Positions 60,195 to 64,000 of a stretch of 64,000 nucleotides of DNA are shown here, piece after piece. The DNA is from Actinomadura xylanilytica (GTDB lineage Bacteria > Actinomycetota > Actinomycetes > Streptosporangiales > Streptosporangiaceae). A program made the position numbers and the translations under genes. Below the pieces are notes generated by a model, which ran no database searches, was not told where the DNA came from, and was given only the letters and a program-made list of their open reading frames with translations. Positions within the stretch are counted from its first letter, which is position 1, and the number at the start of each line of letters is the position of its first letter. The stretch covers positions 558,001 to 622,000 of the forward strand of contig NZ_JASNWE010000001.1 in assembly GCF_030283145.1 (NCBI RefSeq). Reading direction: 5' to 3'.

Positions 60195-60862
60195 CCGGTG
60201 GCCGCCCCTTCGGCCTGGGCCCGCAGCTTGCGGACGGCCTCGGCCGGATCCTCGGCGCCGTAGACGGCGCTGCCCGCGACGAACACGTCGGCGCCGGCCT
60301 CGGCGCACCGCTCGATCGTCGCGGCGCTGACGCCGCCGTCGACCTGGAGCCACACCGGCAGATCGCGGCCCCTGATCAGCTCGCGAGCGCGCCGGACCTT
60401 CGGCAGCACCACGTCGAGGAACGGCTGCCCGCCGAAGCCCGGCTCGACCGTCATCAGCAGCAGCATGTCGATCTCGCCGAGCAGGTCCTCGAAGCCCTCG
60501 ACGGGCGTGGCCGGGTTGACGCCGAGCCCGGCGCGGGCCCCGGCGGCGCGGATGGTGCGCAGGGTGCGGACCGGCGCCTTGGCGGCCTCGGCGTGGATGG
60601 TCACGCTGCCGGCGCCGGCCTCGGCGTACTCCGGCGCCCAGCGGTCCGGGTCCTCGATCATCAGGTGGCAGTCGAGCGGGAGCGGGCTGGACTCCAGCAG
60701 CGACCGCACGACCGGCAGGCCGAGGGTGAGGTTCGGCACGAAGTGGTTGTCCATCACGTCGACGTGCACCCAGTCGGCGGCGTCGGCGATCTTCGCGACG
60801 TCGTCGGCGAGCCGGGAGAAGTCGGCGGACAGGATGCTGGGAGAGATCTGCGGAGGAGCCAT
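60191..60862 (-). CDS. rpe: Ribulose-phosphate 3-epimerase
   Basis: A 223-residue TIM-barrel enzyme interconverting ribulose 5-P and xylulose 5-P. Seen: [30 protein letters not shown] (metal ligands), [30 protein letters not shown] and VAGSAVYG. It is in its usual neighbourhood downstream of rsmB, except that a PAP2 gene is inserted. Its product, ribulose 5-P, is also the RibB substrate. Confidence 0.96.
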   Translation of the reverse strand: MAPPQISPSILSADFSRLADDVAKIADAADWVHVDVMDNHFVPNLTLGLPVVRSLLESSPLPLDCHLMIEDPDRWAPEYAEAGAGSVTIHAEAAKAPVRTLRTIRAAGARAGLGVNPATPVEGFEDLLGEIDMLLLMTVEPGFGGQPFLDVVLPKVRRARELIRGRDLPVWLQVDGGVSAATIERCAEAGADVFVAGSAVYGAEDPAEAVRKLRAQAEGAATG

Positions 60863-60874
60863 GATGTGCCGATT

Positions 60875-61891
60875 CTATGGCCGCTGCCCGGCGCGTTCCC
60901 CACCCGCCCGGGTGACGGCGCGCGTGATCCCGCCGGCCCCGCCGGTGGCCCCGCCGGTGGCCCCGCCGGTGGCCCCGCCGGTGGGGCGGCCCGCCGGGCG
61001 GGCGGCCAGCCGCAGCCGGACGAACGTCTCCGGCGCCCCCGCCGCGATCCACAGCCCGAGCAGCGCATGGACGGCGAATCCCGGCACCGGCCGGGTGCCG
61101 AGGAACAGCCCGAGGGTGTAGATCGCCAGCGCGCCCGCCAGGCCCGCGGCGAGCGCGGCCGGCCGCCGCCACCACCCGTCCGCCGGACGGAACCAGCCGC
61201 GCCGGGCCAGCAGCGACAGCCCCGCGAGAAGGCCGAACAGCCCGCCGGACGCCGCCGCGCACTCGTCGAGCGTGAGGGGGTGGACGCCGCCGCCCGCTGC
61301 GGCGATCGCGCGCTCCCACGCGGCGGGCCACGTCCAGTCGCGCAGCGCCTCCAGCGCCGCCTGCGCGCCCGCCAGGAAGCCGGTCGAGACGGCGAGGGCG
61401 AGCGCGAGCTGGACCCCGATCGGACGCCGCGCCCACCAGGGCACCAGGAGCGGCTCCAGCACCAGCGCGGCGGCCAGCAGCGCCGCGCCGATCGCCCAGC
61501 CGGCCAGGACCTGCCCCGGCGAGTGGACGCCGAGGTAGACCCGCGACGCCCCGATCAGCACCACGACGGCCGCGGCGCCCGCCCACACCGGCCGCCGCCG
61601 GACCCGCGCGGCGGCCATTCCCCAGGCCACCACCGAGTTCTGCGCGTGCCCGGACGGCATCCCGAACGAGTCGATCGGCTCCCGCCCGATGACCGACGGG
61701 TCGGTCCAGTACGGCCGGGGCGCATGGAACACCAGCTTCAGCATGGTGTTGAGCACCGACCCGAGGGACAGCACCACGGCGATCCGCGCGCCCGCGCGAG
61801 GGCTCACGCACCAGTAGACGATCATCAGCAGCGGCGCGTAGAACGCGGCGCTGCCGAGGAACGACATCAGGTGCATGAAGCCGGTAAGCAC
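60875..61891 (-). CDS. PAP2-family membrane phosphatase
   Basis: A 338-residue membrane protein. PAP2 motif 1 is KLVFHAPRP, motif 2 FGMPSGHAQNS, and motif 3 SRVYLGVHSPGQVLAG, in which the usual Asp (HxxxD) is Gln. About eight helices are predicted. It may hydrolyse undecaprenyl or lipid phosphates. A Gly-Gly-Ala-Thr repeat near the C-terminus comes from a 12-bp tandem repeat. It is inserted between rsmB and rpe, which are usually adjacent. Confidence 0.88.
   Translation of the reverse strand: MLTGFMHLMSFLGSAAFYAPLLMIVYWCVSPRAGARIAVVLSLGSVLNTMLKLVFHAPRPYWTDPSVIGREPIDSFGMPSGHAQNSVVAWGMAAARVRRRPVWAGAAAVVVLIGASRVYLGVHSPGQVLAGWAIGAALLAAALVLEPLLVPWWARRPIGVQLALALAVSTGFLAGAQAALEALRDWTWPAAWERAIAAAGGGVHPLTLDECAAASGGLFGLLAGLSLLARRGWFRPADGWWRRPAALAAGLAGALAIYTLGLFLGTRPVPGFAVHALLGLWIAAGAPETFVRLRLAARPAGRPTGGATGGATGGATGGAGGITRAVTRAGGERAGQRP
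60937..60984. repeat. 12-bp tandem repeat in the PAP2 gene
   Basis: Four perfect copies of ccccgccggtgg, in frame, encoding a GGAT repeat on the minus strand near the protein C-terminus. It is a likely length-variable site between strains. Confidence 0.9.
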
Positions 61892-62040
61892 GAGTCTCCC
61901 CAGACGTGTCGGTCCTCCGCGAGACCCTCGAGGCTACGAGGGAACACTCGGGGGACGTCCGCGCAACACGTAAAGGTTCCCTGCCTCGGCCGGGGCCACG
62001 GCGGGAGGGCACCGGCGGGAGACCGCGGCGGAGGCCGGGC

Positions 62041-63459
62041 TCAGCGGCGCCGCAGCAGGGCCAGGAACATCGCGTCGGTGCCGTGCCGGTGCGGCCAGAA
62101 CTGCGCGTACGGGCCGTCGCCGACACCGGTCAGCGTGGGCGCGACGGCACCGAGCACGGCCGGGGCGTCGAGGCGTTCGACGTCCGCACGGCCGCGCAGC
62201 ACGTCGTCGACCACCACGCGGGTCTCGGCCATGTGCGGCGAGCACGTGACGTACGCCACCACGCCGCCCGGCCGGACCGACTCCAGCGCCGACGCCAGCA
62301 GCGATCGCTGCAACGGCCCCAGCTCGGCGACCGACTGCGGGCCGCGGCGCCAGCGAGCCTCGGGACGGCGCCGCAGCGCGCCGAGGCCGGTGCAGGGGAC
62401 GTCGAGCAGGATCCGGTCGAACGCGCCGGGCCGCCACGCGGGGACGGTGCCGTCGGCGACGATCACCCCCGCGCGGTCGTCGACCGCGCGTCCGACCAGC
62501 CCGGCCCGGTGCGGCTGGGAGTCGGCGGCCAGCAGCCGCGCGCCGCGCTCGGTGGCGACGGCCGACAGCAGGCCGGCCTTGCCGCCGGGTCCGGCGCACA
62601 GGTCGGCCCAGCGGGCGTCAGTCCCGTCGAGCGGCGCGGCGGCGAGGGCGAGCGCGACGAGCTGGCTGGCCTCGTCCTGGACGGCGGCGCGGCCGTCGCG
62701 GACGGCGTCGATGGCGGCCGGGTCGCCCTCGGGCAGGACGGCGGCGTACGGCGAGTAGGGGGCGGGCTCGGCGCCCGCGTCGCGCAGCTCCCGCGCGGTG
62801 GCCCGGCCGGGCCGGGCGACGAGGGTGACGCGGGGACGGGCGTTGTCGGCGGCGAGCAGCTCCTCGATCTCGTCCCGGTCGGACCCGAGGGCGTCGCGCA
62901 GCGCGGACACGATCCACTTGGGATGGCTGTGCGCGACCGACAGCCGGGTGGTCGCGTCGGCGGTGTCCGGCGCGATGATCGCGAGCCAGCCGTCGAGGTC
63001 GCGGGCGGCGACCTTGCGCAGCACCGCGTTGGCGAACTTGGCCTGGCCGGGACCGCTGACCGAGCGGGCCAGCTCGACCATGGTGCCGACGGCGGCGTGC
63101 GGCGGGATCCGGGTGGCGAGGATCTGGTGCGCGCCGAGCCGCAGCACGTCGAGCAGCGGCCCGTCGACGCGGCGCAGCTCGCGGTCGCTGCACAGCGCGA
63201 GGACCGCGTCGTAGGTGCCGCGCCCGCGCAGCGTGCCGTAGGTCAGCTCGGTGGCGAGGGCGGCGTCGCGCCCGGTGAGCCCGCGGTCGCGGAGCCGGGC
63301 GGGTAGCAGCAGGTTGGCGTAGGCGTCGCGGGTCTCCACGGCGCGGATCACGTCGAACGCGGTGCGCCGGACGAGGTCCTGGGGGCGGCCGGTGGCGCGC
63401 GGCCCTCCCGGCCTGCGGTTGTGATCGCGGTCACCGCGACGGCTGCGGGTGGGCGGCAT
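62041..63459 (-). CDS. rsmB: 16S rRNA (cytosine-967-C5)-methyltransferase
   Basis: A 472-residue RsmB/Sun protein. The N-terminal NusB-like domain (about 25-160) is followed by the SAM domain with LCAGPGGKAGLL, FDRILLDVPCTGLGALRRRPEARWRR (motif IV with Pro-Cys) and VAYVTCSPHMAETRVVV (catalytic Cys). It uses SAM to methylate 16S rRNA. The ATG overlaps the fmt stop (TGATG). Confidence 0.96.
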   Translation of the reverse strand: MPPTRSRRGDRDHNRRPGGPRATGRPQDLVRRTAFDVIRAVETRDAYANLLLPARLRDRGLTGRDAALATELTYGTLRGRGTYDAVLALCSDRELRRVDGPLLDVLRLGAHQILATRIPPHAAVGTMVELARSVSGPGQAKFANAVLRKVAARDLDGWLAIIAPDTADATTRLSVAHSHPKWIVSALRDALGSDRDEIEELLAADNARPRVTLVARPGRATARELRDAGAEPAPYSPYAAVLPEGDPAAIDAVRDGRAAVQDEASQLVALALAAAPLDGTDARWADLCAGPGGKAGLLSAVATERGARLLAADSQPHRAGLVGRAVDDRAGVIVADGTVPAWRPGAFDRILLDVPCTGLGALRRRPEARWRRGPQSVAELGPLQRSLLASALESVRPGGVVAYVTCSPHMAETRVVVDDVLRGRADVERLDAPAVLGAVAPTLTGVGDGPYAQFWPHRHGTDAMFLALLRRR

Positions 63460-64000
63460 CAGTGGAACCCGTCCTTACCAATGAGGTTGACGCCGCGGAC
63501 CCAGTCGGCGGCGGCCATCCGGCGCTTGCCCTGCGGCTGGACGTCGCCGAGGGCGACCGGGTGGGTGGCGGTGCCGACCAGCACCTGGTCTTTGCCGGCG
63601 CGCAGCTCGCCGGGGGCCAGCCGCGCGCCGCCCGCCGCCTCGGAGCCGGACGGGCCGGAGCCGCCCGCCTCGGGCACCGGCCGGACCGGGCCGAGCTTGA
63701 CCCGGGCGTCGCGGAACATGGTCCACGGGCCGGGCGCGGGCGTGCAGGCGCGGATCAGCCGGTCGACGTGCAGGGCCGGGGAGGTCCAGTCGACGCGGGC
63801 GTCGCCCGGCGTGAGCTTGGCGGCGTGCGAGACGCCGTCGGCGGGCTGCGGGCGCGGCTCCAGCGCCCCGGCCTCGATGCCGTTCATGGTCTCGACCAGC
63901 AGCGTCGCGCCCGCGACCGCGAGCCGGCCGAGCAGCACGCCCGTCGTGTCGGCGGGCAGGATCGGCTCGGTCAGCACGCCGTAGACCGGGCCGGTGTCCA
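63459..64000 (-). CDS. fmt: Methionyl-tRNA formyltransferase, C-terminal part
   Basis: Partial at the right edge; 180 codons of the C-terminal end are visible. It reads DTGPVYGVLTEPI (end of the catalytic domain), the linker TMNGIEAGALEPRPQ with AAKLTPGDARVDWT, RACTPAPGPWTMFRDARVKL, and the tRNA-binding C-terminal barrel ending VRGVNLIGKDGFH. It formylates initiator Met-tRNA. The start is beyond the window. Confidence 0.95.
   Translation of the reverse strand, partial: DTGPVYGVLTEPILPADTTGVLLGRLAVAGATLLVETMNGIEAGALEPRPQPADGVSHAAKLTPGDARVDWTSPALHVDRLIRACTPAPGPWTMFRDARVKLGPVRPVPEAGGSGPSGSEAAGGARLAPGELRAGKDQVLVGTATHPVALGDVQPQGKRRMAAADWVRGVNLIGKDGFH

Overview
The window is about 75% GC with dense, codon-biased genes, many GTG starts and many 1-4 base start/stop overlaps. 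It carries a DUF5753/DUF397/HATPase regulator triad, a RibM-type riboflavin transporter, a PucR regulator and the fmt-rsmB-rpe-rib gene order. Together these point to a filamentous actinomycete chromosome, plausibly Thermomonosporaceae (Actinomadura-like). The genus is an inference. I saw no rRNA, tRNA, phage, insertion sequence or CRISPR array.

Layout. 1-7.6 kb: a dioxygenase-like gene start, a prepilin peptidase, an SseB protein, a ring-opening amidohydrolase with a carbamate kinase, an aminotransferase, and an MFS exporter divergent from a WYL regulator. 7.7-11.4 kb: an ABC exporter with a two-component system. 11.5-18.1 kb: an APC permease, an unusual regulator, a DapA-like lyase and an atypical NAD epimerase, divergent from an MHS-type MFS transporter. 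18.1-23.4 kb: malonyl-CoA synthetase, small accessory genes, the DUF5753/DUF397/HATPase triad (lower GC) and a cysteine-less isochorismatase-fold hydrolase. 23.6-32.2 kb: a methyltransferase, hydantoinase subunits HyuA and HyuB, an FKBP, an ABC exporter, a nitrilase-family amidase and CoxG. 32.4-50.4 kb: a deacetylase, a lipoprotein, then a molybdenum hydroxylase (CoxLSM-type) with a nucleobase permease and PucR. Divergent from pucR lies a DUF2877/FdrA/DUF1116/aldolase operon, followed by the hydroxylase maturation genes (MocA, XdhC, CoxE, CoxD). 50.5-54 kb: a sulfite oxidase-family enzyme, a wrecked SBP56 (methanethiol oxidase) gene, a membrane protein and a D,D-carboxypeptidase. 54-64 kb: hisG with a candidate histidine leader peptide, ribH-ribBA-ribM-ribE under an FMN riboswitch, a secreted protein, then HAD phosphatase, rpe, PAP2, rsmB and fmt.

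How the genes may work together. The most interesting reading is a dispersed but coherent oxidative pyrimidine (or related N-heterocycle) catabolic system. A UraA/NCS2 permease would import the base and the molybdenum hydroxylase would oxidise it. A barbiturase/cyanurate-hydrolase-family enzyme would open the ring. The DUF2877/FdrA/DUF1116 complex (oxamate carbamoyltransferase-like, AllHFG) would release carbamoyl phosphate for carbamate kinase to make ATP. Amidases and malonyl-CoA synthetase would recover the carbon skeleton. A spaced inverted motif found upstream of both the permease and hyuA supports co-regulation. The chain is inference from family knowledge and gene content.

Other notable points are a duplicated repeat that makes a small coupled ORF and supplies the FdrA N-terminus, the missing hisE and ribD with a HAD phosphatase near the ribD position, and a non-typical HisG.
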